A stretch of DNA of 64,000 bases from Hypholoma sublateritium FD-334 SS-4 (taxonomy: Eukaryota; Basidiomycota; Agaricomycetes; Agaricales; Strophariaceae), in the NCBI GenBank assembly GCA_000827495.1, contig KN817521.1, positions 620,001 to 684,000 of the forward strand. Reading direction: 5' to 3'. The notes beneath the pieces were generated by a model. The model ran no database searches, had not been told where the DNA came from, and saw nothing but the letters and a program-made list of their open reading frames with translations. Below, one piece after another: positions 34,140 through 45,075 of this stretch. Position 1 is the stretch's first letter; each line of letters begins with the position of its first letter. The position numbers and the translations under genes were made by a program.

Positions 34140-35555
34140 TTATAATGTAGTATTCTTGTCTTTTGTGGGAGACTCGTCCATAAACTGCTGTGAGTCGGAC
34201 GTGGTAAAGATAATGCTGGATGTCATCCCCATCTCAGCGTCTGTCTTGGAAACAGGTTGGCAAGGTGCAGCCTCGATGGATTTGACCCATGTATATAACC
34301 TACGGCCAGTCATTTCAGACTGACGATACTCAAGCGAGGCCACTCGACTTACATCGTTCCGCAAAGAATAACAAAGATAGATGCCGCCCGGTTGCTGCAA
34401 TAAATATTCTCCGTCAGTCTAGATGCTCTTTCTGTAAGAAAAGATACTCGCGTTGTCAAAATGTCGCCAAATATCCAAACTCCTAGACCAGTCTGGAGGA
34501 CGGAACGAGCAGCCTTCGAGTAAAAGATGATGTCAGTTAATGTCCGCAAAAATAGTGTGTTATACTGACACCTGAAAACATATGCGTGATTGGACTTGTA
34601 ATCTTGATGCTCAGCAGCCCCGCAACGCAGAGTAAAAATCCAAAGGTCCCAGTAACAATCGTCCCCCAGAAAAATGTACTCAAGTCCCAGCTCTCGCTTT
34701 TCGATAGAGCCAGGAGTGTGTAGGGCTCGCCTCCAAGCATAACAAATGGCAGGATCAAAATGGCAGACCCAACGTTCGTCCACCACGCTAGCTCTATGGT
34801 CGAGTTATCGCATAAGGGAAGCGAATGTTTTATGAGTACGGCATGAAACGCCATGAAGAGCGAGGAGAGTACGCCGTACAAAAGTGAAAGACTTGAAGGA
34901 ATGGCGGTTATAGGGAGGTCAGACGAGGATGGCGCCACGCCCATCATAAACCCTATGGTCACTACAGCTGCCGCCACCAGTACCAAATTTGATGGGATAG
35001 ATTTTATCAAAAGGAACGAAACTAGGATGGTGAGTGGTAGAACCAGGCCTCGTGCAATCTGATATAACAATGTCAGTTATTGTTATGCATATATCAAAGG
35101 TTTGACAAAGCACCTGAAAGAACGATGCTTCAACATCACGAAGACATAAAGTGTTGAATACCAGTCCAGATATATTGACGGACACAAGTGGTATGAGTTT
35201 CTTTCCGACTTGAATATCCAGCTTGGGTATCGTGATTTTGTTCGGCCATATCAGTGCGGAGATATGCAGAAGCGCCACCGCTATGAGCAACTGGAAAAAT
35301 AGAAAAACAAGGGGAATTTCTGGGGAGCTATTTAATACAGCTTTGTTCCTGGGATAATTCAGTAGGTGCGCCAGGACAGTTTGCCAGACGAACATGAATG
35401 ACATACACGAAGACCATCTAAGGGGTTGGGAAACATGTCAACACATAGCCAACACGTAAAGGCGATATGGCCATAGAACATACAATAAGCGCTGAGGCCA
35501 TGTAGAATGCAACTACACATGCTACCTGGGTATGCTGGACACTTGTTCCGGTCAT
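34140..35555 (-). CDS. Nucleotide-sugar transporter, GDP-fucose transporter-like (SLC35C)
   Basis: Golgi membrane antiporter of the drug/metabolite transporter superfamily. Seven exons (35555-35484, 35417-35407, 35348-35114, 35058-34570, 34513-34452, 34394-34353, 34299-34140) give 356 residues with about ten hydrophobic segments. Family-like blocks: VVAFYMASALIMVFVNKAVL at TM1, LVFNTLCLRDVEASFFQIARGLVLPLTILVS, ELAWWTNVGSAILILPFVMLGGE, SPITHMFSGAARSVLQTGLGVWIFGD, and TMLYTWVKSIE. The GSAILILPF and RDVEASFFQIARGL segments are closest in pattern to GDP-fucose transporters. Exon 2 is 11 nt. The intron 34451-34395 is GC-AG. The gene is head to head with an O-fucosyltransferase-like gene, which supports a fucose-related substrate. 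Transporter class is firm, substrate inferred. Confidence 0.85.
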
Positions 35556-36346
35556 TGTCGAAAGGCTGGAGGAGCTCTGGAGACTAAAAGGGCAGGAATT
35601 TCTATTTAAATATGAATCTATTTATGGACCACGGATCAAATCAGCACAGATCTAATCGGGAACACCTCTAAGTAATACCAGAACGGGGTCTGGTAGGCCG
35701 GTTACCGTCCACTATATGAGGATGTAATCCTTCCTCTTTGGAAAGGCCTAGTTACGAGGTAGATATTTTGATCTGAGGAAACTCCGTACATAGCGGTTTT
35801 ATAGCGCCCATAACAGGAATGGAGTTGTGGTGAAGTAATGTAAGCCAATTACTCAACAATTACTCCGAGGTTACTAGATGAATAGAGGACCTAGACTCTT
35901 TGATTCTGCTAAGTTCCAACGGACCAAGACAAGAGAGGCCTCTTAAGGAGTTGAAGCTTGAGCTTAAGGCTTGAGTAAGAAATACTTGTTGGGCCGATGG
36001 TTGAATTTATCTTTCCTGTTAGAAGCCTACAAATAGATAGACCTACTTCTTTTGCACTTATTATCGCGAGCGTATCTAGAGTGGTAATTCGCCACAGAAG
36101 CAAGCTGGGAGTGATATACTCGCAAGGTAAATATGGGTAGCCCGATCGATCGAATCAAACCAGTAACTCGAAAACCCCAAATTCTCCCTCACAAAATACT
36201 CACATGCTACATGCCAAGTCCGCATAACCCGCCAGCAATCGCTATTATACACGATCCCAGAGACGTCGTACCACTATCACCTGCCTTCAACAAAGTCAAG
36301 CATATATCCTGCGCCAAGGGTAAACCACGAACATACTTAGGAGCTC
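35556..36346. promoter_or_regulatory. Divergent promoter region, transporter and fucosyltransferase-like genes
   Basis: These 791 bases separate two divergent start codons. A 116-codon frame on the + strand (36133-36483) overlaps the fucosyltransferase first exon in another frame and looks like a shadow. Shared regulation of the two genes is possible. Confidence 0.45.
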
Positions 36347-38092
36347 ATGGTCTTCGCAAACGATATACAGTTTCTAAGGCTCACCCGCCGACATATCTTG
36401 ATTACCTGTGGCATCTTGACGAGCTTCTCCGTCATAGGCCTGCTGAATTCTGCGAAATGGACGGCATATCCTCTCACAGATAGGATGATGGAGTCTATAG
36501 GATACACACAAAANCCCCTCGACACTCTACCAGCCGATCCATTCGATTCGAGCAACTATCTAAAAGGCACGCCCACAGAAGATTTCAGAGGTTCGAAGGT
36601 CGCCTTTTTCGAGTGCTTTTCCTAACTGAGTTGGTCCCTAGATAACTTACTCCCAGATGTTCAGTACATCACCTCATGGATATCTGCCGGATGGAGTACG
36701 TATAGCTCAAAACGTTCTAGTTGAGATAATGCTTAATTTCTGCTTCCAGCGAACGACGTTATGACCTATGTGCGATGGCAAAGCAATACGAGTGACAATA
36801 TGAGCGCTGACAACTTGTTCCAGATGAATCTCATTTACCTAGGCTCTTTGACCAACCGGGTGCCCATTCTTCCCCAGTTCACGCCGTCCCACATAGGTGG
36901 AGGCGTCCCTCCAATTGATTTTGGGGAGATTTTCGATGTCCCACGACTCCGGATCGAGATGAACCGACCGCTCATAGAATGGCACGAAATAAAAATTCGC
37001 AACGCTGAAGCCGTGCAGGAGCTTGGGTGCTGGAATGTTTGGGAGGCTGTCCAACAGCACGCTACGTCCCCTCGGGATAGTTCCTTGACAAACCGCCTAA
37101 AACTCGGTAAGGGCGATTATAAAGTTCGAGGTGACCATACCCTGTCTCATGGCCAATAGATATCTCATACACCAAGGCGCCGTCATGGATCAAGCTCATC
37201 CCTCGCTACGAACACGACCTCTTTTCCGATTTTGCGTCTTTGTCCGTGCTAGCTTTCCCAGAAGGGCGTACCGAGAACGCAATAGAACCAAGGGAGTCGC
37301 CACAAAACCATGTCAAGCTTCCGCCAGACGAGCATATGCTTTGCTACGATTACCTTTATTATGTTTGCGCGCATCAGGTGGGTCTCTTGCTACATGTCAG
37401 AAATGAGTCGGGCTGATTTGAGGTAGTCGTACGAATTCGAGTTTGATTACAGCCCGGTTTGGTTATTTGTCGGGCGCTTCATGCACTGGACCGCAAGGGT
37501 AGAAGACTTGGCAATTCAGTATGTTCGAAAGGCATTAGGGGTGGGGGAAACAGAGCAAACGCCCCCAGTAAGACAACGTTCCCCATGCATAGTTATGCAA
37601 AAGAGCTGACACGCGACAGTATATAAGCGTCCATATACGACACGGCGACTTTTCCGATTGGTGTCACGAAGTGCCCATTGATGACTGCTTTGCTCCCATG
37701 GCGGCGATTGTACGACGCGTCAATGAAGTTAAGCAGGAAATTTTAGAGCGGAAGAAAATACATGTTAAACACGTCATCCTGACAAGTGACGAGAAGAACG
37801 CGACATGGTGGCAGGCGGTACTGGACCAAGGCTGGTATCGTGTTAATAGCTCAGAAACCGTCGAGCAGTATGGCACCTGGTGAGTACCGTAAAATGGATG
37901 AACATAACAGGTATTGAATCCGCTGGCAGGTATCCTTTGATCATCGATGCAGTAATCCAATCTGGAGGAGTGGGTTTCGTCGGCACTGATCGTTCGACAA
38001 TGTCTTTGCTTGCTCGCCGGCGAGTACAGTCATGGCATGATGGTGTAGTAAGGACTATTAAATGGGGAAGACCCGGCGCAGATGACCATTGA
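36347..38092 (+). CDS. O-fucosyltransferase-like type II membrane protein
   Basis: Seven exons (36347-36590, 36642-36695, 36750-37106, 37160-37377, 37427-37567, 37620-37879, 37930-38092) join in frame to 478 residues. A single hydrophobic segment near the N-terminus after basic residues (RRHILITCGILTSFSVIGLL) gives a Golgi type II topology. The lumenal domain carries PPYISVHIRHGDFSDWC, matching the HxRxxD(F/W) peptide of GDP-fucose O-fucosyltransferases, with the Arg that binds GDP-fucose. A C-terminal VGFVGTDRSTMSLLARRR resembles the conserved (G/S)TxxSxxS region. Base 36514 is N and affects one Lys/Asn codon only. It is paired head to head with the SLC35C-like transporter. Acceptor unknown. 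Confidence 0.75.
36514..36514. other. Ambiguous base N
   Basis: A single unresolved base in the fucosyltransferase-like first exon. The codon is AAN (Lys or Asn), so the frame is unaffected. Confidence 0.95.
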
Positions 38093-38603
38093 GGTGACTG
38101 AAAAAGAACGATTGCGACTACTAGGATGTTTTTTTATTCACGATCATTATGAAAGTACCTGTACCTGTTCATCAACAACACGGTCGTTATCAGCCATCCA
38201 AAAGTTTAAATGAAATGAAGTAATTCACTTTTGAATATCTCAACAGCGACCTCGAGATCTGTTTGGGATTAGGCCATCGTCTATGACGTTGAACTTGCGG
38301 TCATGTATATCCATTGAACTGACAACCAGCTGCCAACAGAAAAATTGGTATAACTTAGCACATCCGGTGTACAAGCGACTTCACTCGGCTGGAACTACAT
38401 AGTTCCAGCGTTGTTTTCTCAGCCTTAAGGCGGATATACGGACTGGGAATTTGCAAACACTCTCGAGTCAATTGGAGAGGTCACCGAATAATCTTTGCTC
38501 GTTTGCTCACCATTTTTGCCGAGCAAACATGGAGGTCCTCTCGATATGAAGAGAACATCCATCCAGGAGCAAGGTCTTGCAAGTAGATAATCCACGAAAA
38601 AAT
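38093..38603. other. Convergent intergenic region, no gene seen
   Basis: About 510 bases between the stop codons of the fucosyltransferase-like and ketopantoate reductase genes. No supported coding frame. Confidence 0.45.
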
Positions 38604-39818
38604 CTATACGAATTGATCCATAGGTATAAAATACTTGAGTTTGACCAAATTCCGAAGAGTTGCATTGACCGGAGTTGGTACTCCGTACTCTGCACCTAGA
38701 TCATCAATATACCCATTGATGAACTCGACTTCCGTTCTTCGCCCGCATCGGACGTCTTGCAGCATTGAGGAAACGTTCCCACTTGTCAGGTCCACCACTC
38801 TCAGTACTTGCTTCTCCAGTGCAGTAGGGGAGAGTGCCGCGGGAAGAGCAGGGACTTCGAATCCTTTGGTGTCGATTCCTTCTTTACGTAGTCGCCGCAG
38901 TTCCACTTGATGGTCATGATATAATTTTGCTGCGAAAACAGCAGAAGCTTCTTGACATATTTGAAGCAAGAGGTCGCGAGCAAATGAAACTTTGAACAGA
39001 TCTCCGTTTCGGCACCCGTACAGGGCACTGAGTGGATTGATTGCAGCATTGACCACAAGTTTTTTTTGCATTATGATGTGCAGTTCTGACAAAGATTTCC
39101 AGGAAACGTTGAGATCTTGCATGAGCAACAACGCAGCAACAGTTTCTCGCAAAGTTCGATATCTGTCTGCATTGACGTCTCCAGGTCCTGAAATATCAGA
39201 GATACGAAGTCGGCGTTCGCTGGGGTCTAGGCGTTCGGCGTAGAGGCTGGCTTCATAATCCCGGTTTTGCACATCTGGGGGGATACCGAATTCTATTGAT
39301 CCGAGTCCAGCATGAATAATGTGATAGGGATACTTGACATATGCCCCATGAGTGTTAGATGCGATAATGAAATGCGGACGTTGAGCTGGATTCCGGAAAA
39401 TTTGAGACACCAATTGTTCGTAAATCCCCATGCCATTCTGAAATAAGACTATGGTTGAGTTCGAAGTCAAACGAGGGGCCAAAGCTTTCAAGGCATCCGC
39501 GGTGTGTTGGGCTTTCAGTGCAACGAAGAGAGAGTCAATGGGAGCGCTGTGCTTAGCTACTTCGGCTAAAACAGGGGAACCGGCTGCAGCCTTCGCCATA
39601 GTTTCGAGCCCTTTCACGGAGACCTCATGATCAAATCCTTCGGCGAAGTGTGGGACTTCTTTCCTTTCTAAACATATGGTTCCCCTTTTTAGCATCTGTG
39701 AGCGTTCTTGGGAGGTTTTGTGGATTAGGGTAATAGTGTGTTGGACAGGGAGAACGCGACGCAGGTGATGTGACAGCAGACATCCTATCGGGCCCAAACC
39801 TAAGACGTGAATGTGCAT
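38604..39818 (-). CDS. PAN5: 2-dehydropantoate 2-reductase (ketopantoate reductase)
   Basis: NADPH-dependent reduction of ketopantoate to pantoate in the vitamin B5/CoA pathway. An intronless frame gives 404 residues from ATG 39818 (39836 is also in frame). The Rossmann loop is VLGLGPIGCLLSHHL. Other family blocks: IDSLFVALKAQHT, IVLFQNGMGIYEQL, the catalytic lysine segment IMQKKLVVNAAINPLSALYG, and SSMLQDVRCGRRTEVEFINGY with the catalytic Glu. It is longer than bacterial PanE, mostly from an insertion between the dinucleotide-binding and catalytic halves (DPSERRLRISD region), as in many fungal homologues. Several PanE-like enzymes in fungi have other substrates, so the exact substrate is inferred. 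Confidence 0.85.
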   Translation of the reverse strand: MHIHVLGLGPIGCLLSHHLRRVLPVQHTITLIHKTSQERSQMLKRGTICLERKEVPHFAEGFDHEVSVKGLETMAKAAAGSPVLAEVAKHSAPIDSLFVALKAQHTADALKALAPRLTSNSTIVLFQNGMGIYEQLVSQIFRNPAQRPHFIIASNTHGAYVKYPYHIIHAGLGSIEFGIPPDVQNRDYEASLYAERLDPSERRLRISDISGPGDVNADRYRTLRETVAALLLMQDLNVSWKSLSELHIIMQKKLVVNAAINPLSALYGCRNGDLFKVSFARDLLLQICQEASAVFAAKLYHDHQVELRRLRKEGIDTKGFEVPALPAALSPTALEKQVLRVVDLTSGNVSSMLQDVRCGRRTEVEFINGYIDDLGAEYGVPTPVNATLRNLVKLKYFIPMDQFV

Positions 39819-41050
39819 GGCTGCTAAATTCCACATAAGCCTGCATAAGGTAGGTGCGAAGTGCAGGATTTAGACGTACTCAAGAGCAGATGACTAGGTT
39901 CTTCAGGTTATTGGCAGTGGAAGAGGCAGAAACTGTGCAATGCGGTGTAAGTAGACAGTAGATTTGACGTTGAAGGTGTTGTTAAATGTGCATCTTCTCT
40001 TGCCAGTGGGTATTCGGTGTATGTTCTGCTATGGGGACTGGGAAGGAAAGCCGAGAGCACTGCAAAGCCCCAGCTCACTGGCAGTGAGTTTGACAACAGT
40101 TTGAACGTTTGAACTTCGAAGGTAGAACGTGATGCGCAATATTTCGGACGCATAGTCGTACCCCGTGACTCAAAGGCCCCGGGCCGGGTCCCGGCTATTC
40201 AATGTCGGCCGGCCCGGTAGCGCTCGAAGCGTGTCTTCTGTCGCGCCAATTTAACGAAATGACCTTTTTCCAGAACTATGTAGTTCTCCTGCCACCGGAC
40301 GTGATTACTGGCTTGAGGAAGCTTCTCATCAGGATAGACCGGGACTTTTTGTACTCAGGCACGCTAAAAAACATGCAAGCCCCCAATCCCCCCATATCAG
40401 ATTTGACAGGTCACCGTATCATAGGCGCGAGCCGTGGCAAAGACTCGAGGGGCCAACTGGGGCCGAGCCGCGAGGTATTTGACTGGCCACAAACCAACCA
40501 CAAACTCAAGGCAGAGCTTCGGGATCAAATGTGGCAGCGTGGCGGACCGATAACACTTGATACCTCCGGATTTGTATTTGTATGGAAGCGAACTTGCGGA
40601 ATCGGTGCGGTGGCGAACGGTAAGGATGGGTAGGGCAGGTAGGTCTGGAGTGACTACATATCTATTGTCTACTGACCACTCAGTAAACGAGCTGCATTTC
40701 TTAATCATAACCTGCGCGACAAATACTACGATGAAAAATAGCTGTATTATACCGACGCTGGAGCAAAAGCTAATTGATCTGAAGCTTCCAGAATTTTGTC
40801 CGACCGAGCAACTGTTATTAGTATTCAAGTTAGGCGGTTGATAATGGCGATGAGTACGTACGTCAGATAAGCGTCATGATAGTAATCATCGCAAATCATT
40901 ACTAAATGTATGTATTATAAAGATCTGTAGGCGCCAAGGGGATAGGATCAGCCTATATCAGCACTACGATGAAAGCGGAATGTTTTGAGATGTTCGTCTT
41001 ATTGTATTTATTGTAGAAATAGATGGCTTGCTTTTCTCCAGCGCACAATC
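39819..41050. other. Intergenic, with a doubtful 143-codon frame at 40202-40633 (+)
   Basis: About 1.2 kb between the reductase and oxygenase genes. The + frame at 40202-40633 opens MSAGPVALEACLLSRQF and includes LPPDVITGLRKLLIRIDRDF, a plausible helical stretch, but I find no family and no complete spliced model. A second frame at 40557-40841 overlaps it. Either may be a small lineage-specific gene or chance. Confidence 0.25.
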
Positions 41051-42682
41051 ATGTCCCATCACAACTCCTCTGGTGAAGTACACCGCTATGGTTCCCAACC
41101 TTCACAGATAATCAACAATTCTCCTTTCCTCTTGACAGGCAGCCAGTATAGCAACAACAGCTATCTTTCCGACCTTGTTGCATCCTCTTTGCTACCTCGT
41201 CTTTCGGACATCAGCTCGGCCAACCTCATCTTGGGCGTCTTCGTGGCAACCTTGATATATCTTTTGGTTGTCCATAAACTACGTTTCCGCGCAATCAGAA
41301 AATTGGAGAAACAATACGGATCAGTATCGCAGGACTTCCAGTCTATTGACTACAAAGATGCACAAGTAATTCTGGCCAATTTGTTTCTTCTTGAAGCGCC
41401 ATGGGTCTTTCTCACCGCAAAAGATTTCGCCTTTCTCAGAGTAAGTATCTTTGCTACGAATTACGCTTACCATCTGTGACTCGCGTACTTATCACCGGAC
41501 TTCAGGCATTTGGAATCTCGGAAATATCTGACGTCTCAATCAAGGCGAAAAAAATGGTGGACCAGACAGGCCTTCGATACTCGGACACCGTGGTTTTCGC
41601 CACGGAGTGGATCATGAACCCCCTTGACTCGGAACGGGCTGTTCTGTCCATAAACCGGGTGAATTTTATTCACTCGCGCTTCAAAGGAATTAAAGACGAT
41701 CAAATGCTTTATACGTTATGCCTTTTGATCTGCGAAGTCTTCGTACGTGACGTTTTCCCAATCAAGTTGTTCACCTGCTAAATATGGATGTCTGTGCAGC
41801 AATGGATCGATAAATATGAGTGGAGGCAGTCTGTTCCTTTAGAAAAATATGCAAGCTATGTTTTCTGGAAGGAAGTCGGGATCAGGTACTGATTCCTATA
41901 TATCTGAGTGGATATACGATTTTTACGTGTCCGAACACCAGAATGGGCATTCCAGAGAAGATTATGCCCGAAACATATGAGGCATGCGCACAACTTATTG
42001 TGGTAATGTCATTTCGAAACTCTTTGAAAGTCAGTCTTTGAAAATATCTTAGGACTTCGAAGCAGCCGAGATGCATCCTTCTCATAACAATGAACGGATA
42101 GCGCAGGGAGTTATCCGCCTCTACCAAGCGACCCTGCCCAAGTTCCTTCGACCGCTGTTCAAGAATATATTGATATACTTCATGGACAAAAGATTACGTG
42201 CCGCCGTTATGCTCAGACTTGACACGAAATCTATGTTTGTTGGTAAAATCACAGCCCTTCTTCCCATCGCCCTCTGGATTCGCGCAAAATTCGTACGCCA
42301 TTGCATGCTTCCCAGAATGACTGTCCCCACAGTCTTTGCTCCCACAAAAGATGGCGAACGCATGCATGTTGTATTCTGGCAAATGATGCCCCATTATGCC
42401 CAGGTCACATTCTCGGCCAAATGGGGGCCCAACGCACTTTACCGACGCGCTTTCGGGCTCGCTGTTCCTGGGGACAAATGGGTAAGTAAGGGTTACAAGC
42501 TGGAGGAGGTGGGATACGGAGGAAGGGGATCGGAGAAGGTCCTCGAAGTGATGGAGCGTGGTAAAGAAGGGGGTTGCCCTTATTCGACATTCGGGAGAGT
42601 CCAGAACGAAGGGGAGCTAGGTGGGCTCTACGCCAAATTCTATGGTAAAGGTTGCCCAATTTTGCAGGAGACATTAGAATGA
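41051..42682 (+). CDS. MpaB-like ER-bound oxygenase (DUF2236 family)
   Basis: Five exons (41051-41440, 41506-41742, 41800-41885, 41942-42002, 42053-42682) encode 467 residues. An N-terminal transmembrane segment (LILGVFVATLIYLLVVHKL) precedes the DUF2236 domain: ATEWIMNPLDSERAVLSINR, VNFIHSRFKGIKDDQMLYTL, then WIDKYEWRQSVPLEKYASY and FWKEVGIRMGIPEKIM, followed by helical regions to the C-terminus. The His in VNFIHSRF matches the conserved position of this family. The named relative MpaB cleaves the farnesyl chain in mycophenolic acid synthesis; other members are haem-dependent rubber oxygenases. The substrate here is unknown. Possible link to specialised metabolism. Confidence 0.75.
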
Positions 42683-42956
42683 TCGGATTAGGTAGCTGAA
42701 TACATGTCACCTTTCAATTATCACTTTCCCTAAGTTTTGTCATGTGAATCTGGTGTACATATGTAGTAAATAATAGCGGGAAGTAAATTTGAAGGAGACG
42801 CGACTTGCCAGTGGACGCGACGCCGCGCGACGCGCGTCGCGAATAATACGCTATAATACGGCCTGGAACAAGGTCATGTGATTCATTACCGGTTTTCTGA
42901 CGGCGACTCGCCCGACGCCGCCGCGGCTTCTTTCCGCTACCACCAAGTTCCCCAGG

Positions 42957-44618
42957 ATGAGTCGCAAGGCAGCTGCTCTCTGGCGTTCAGCGCGGCCCAC
43001 ACCGACTCCACGCAGGAAGCTTGCGTCTGCAGCTGCACCCCCCTCCGTTGTCATCACCACCCTACCAAACAAAATCCGCGTTGCTACCGAGCGCACACCT
43101 GGACACTTCTCCACTGTGGGCCTATACATCGACGCCGGGTCACGCTATGAAACGCCATTAACGTCGGGTGTCTCTCATTTCCTTGATCGCATGGCTTTCA
43201 AAGTGCGTACAGTCTAATAGCGAGGCCCCATGTCAATCTTACGGTCCCTGCAGAGTACATCAACACGGACAGACGAGCAGATGGCTTCGGATATCCACTC
43301 GCTTGGTGGCCAAATTATGTGCTCGTCATCACGCGAGTCAATTATGTATCAGTCCTCGCATGCTCACTCAGGCACTCCCCTTGCCCTTTCCCTCATTGCC
43401 GATACCATCCTCAACCCTGCGTTCACACCCGAAGAACTCGAGGCGCAGCACGACGCTGCTTCATACGAAATAAGGGAAATCACTAGCAAACCTGAGATGA
43501 TCCTTCCAGAAGTTCTCCATAACGTCGCTTATGGAAACCAGGGTCTGGGAAACCCTCTCCTCTGTCCTGAGGAACGAATACCCGCAATGAATGACGCTTT
43601 GTTACGATACAGCCTGACGGAGTGGTATCGTCCGGAACGAATGGTGATAGCAGGTGCTGGTATGGGGCACCAAGAGCTCGTGGAACTAACAGACAAGTTG
43701 TTTTCCTCTCTCAAGGCCACTGAGCCGCCTTCCGCGTCATCTTCTGTAACTCAGCAAATCCAACAAGCCCACCAATCTCGACTTTTGAATACCACATCCG
43801 CCAATCCTCAGGCGCCGCCACATATACTCAATCCTGGGACACCGGGAGTAGCTAAGTCGCTCACCCGTGCCGCATCGTATCTTTTCCCTCAAACCACAAT
43901 ATCAAATGGTTTAACAATACCGAAATCTCCCACGTCCACCTACACCGGCGGGCATCGATTCATACATGACCCTAATCAAGATTTGGGGCATGTTTATATC
44001 GCATATGAAGGCGTTGGAATCAATGATGACGACGTTTATGCCCTCGCAGTGATGCAGGTGCTACTAGGCGGTGGTGGAAGCTTTTCCGCCGGCGGCCCAG
44101 GCAAGGGCATGTACTCGCGGCTCTATACACACATCCTCAATCACTACACCCAAATTGACCACTGCGCGTCTTTCCATCACATATACAACGACTCATCACT
44201 TTTCGGCCTTTTCGCTTCGTTCTTGCCTGCTGCGTCGGGTATCCAAGGTGGAAATACACCTGCGCAAATCCTGCCACACCTTGTGCATCAACTGAGCCTC
44301 CTTGTGTACACAGCCGTGCGCGAGGATGAACTCAGCCGTGCGCGCAATCAGCTCAACTCGAGTCTGATGATGGCTCTCGAAAGCCGCGCGGTGGAAGTGG
44401 AAGATCTGGGACGGCAAATCCTCGTCCACGGACGTAAGGTCCCCATCGACGAGATGACGGACAAGATCAACAATGTAACACCTGCAGATGTCAGGCGCGT
44501 TGCAGCACGTATATTTAGTCCTGGGTCAGGGAGCAAAGCGACTGTCGTGTGTATGGGGCACGAAGATGTGGGCAACTGGCCGGAAGTATTCGCCAAGTAT
44601 GGCGTAGCGGGCGCATGA
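42957..44618 (+). CDS. MAS2: Mitochondrial processing peptidase, alpha subunit
   Basis: Substrate-binding subunit of the heterodimer that removes presequences in the mitochondrial matrix. Exons 42957-43202 and 43254-44618 encode 536 residues. The N-terminus is basic and Ala/Ser-rich (MSRKAAALWRSARPTP), a presequence. The core matches the family: TTLPNKIRVATERTPGHFST, VGLYIDAGSRYE, SGVSHFLDRMAFK in place of the zinc-binding helix (no HxxEH, as expected for alpha), and the glycine-rich loop VLLGGGGSFSAGGPGKGMYSRLY needed for presequence handling. The C-terminal half (ALESRAVEVEDLGRQILVHG) is also canonical. A Ser/Pro/Gln-rich insertion near residues 240-310 is longer than in yeast. Confidence 0.95.
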
Positions 44619-45075
44619 TTAGGCGTTGATCGTCTGGGTCGTTCAGACTTAGATATGTATATGATAATATTCTACTACTCTAATGTGTGTAAGATGATAG
44701 GCATGACATCCCTTACTCAGCGAAAGGTGGCTAATTGGCGAATACTAAATTTCTTGTGCCCCGAGCTGCACGCGGACATACGACAGTGCTGCATTCTACA
44801 AAGAGTTCGTCGCATGAAACTCAAAAAAAAAACTTGCTGCCATAAACGGCTTACGGTGTACCTGTATAGTCAGGGGCGGCACGGCGGGCACGCTGGTTAA
44901 ACTTTGACTTGTGCCACGCTCAAGCCGAGCTGCCCGTACTCCGAGTCGACATGAGCGTCAACGGCCTGGGCACACGTCGCGTCAACTGAGACGCGGACCA
45001 TAATAACAGTAAACGCGCTTTTATCACTGTCAATCGACTCTCCTCTTTTCTGTTCTCTCGAGTCTCCGCAAGAAA
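44619..45075. other. Intergenic: MPP alpha 3' flank and ceramidase copy 1 promoter
   Basis: About 457 bases. No supported gene or repeat. Confidence 0.4.

Noticed and set aside
34514..34571. Apparent frameshift in the SLC35C-like transporter after MFS
   Set aside because: Choosing the donor GTCAGT two bases downstream (from 34569) gives MFSGAARSVLQT in frame.
36133..36483. A 116-codon + strand frame upstream of the fucosyltransferase
   Set aside because: It overlaps the true first exon in another frame, has no domain, and its composition is unconvincing.
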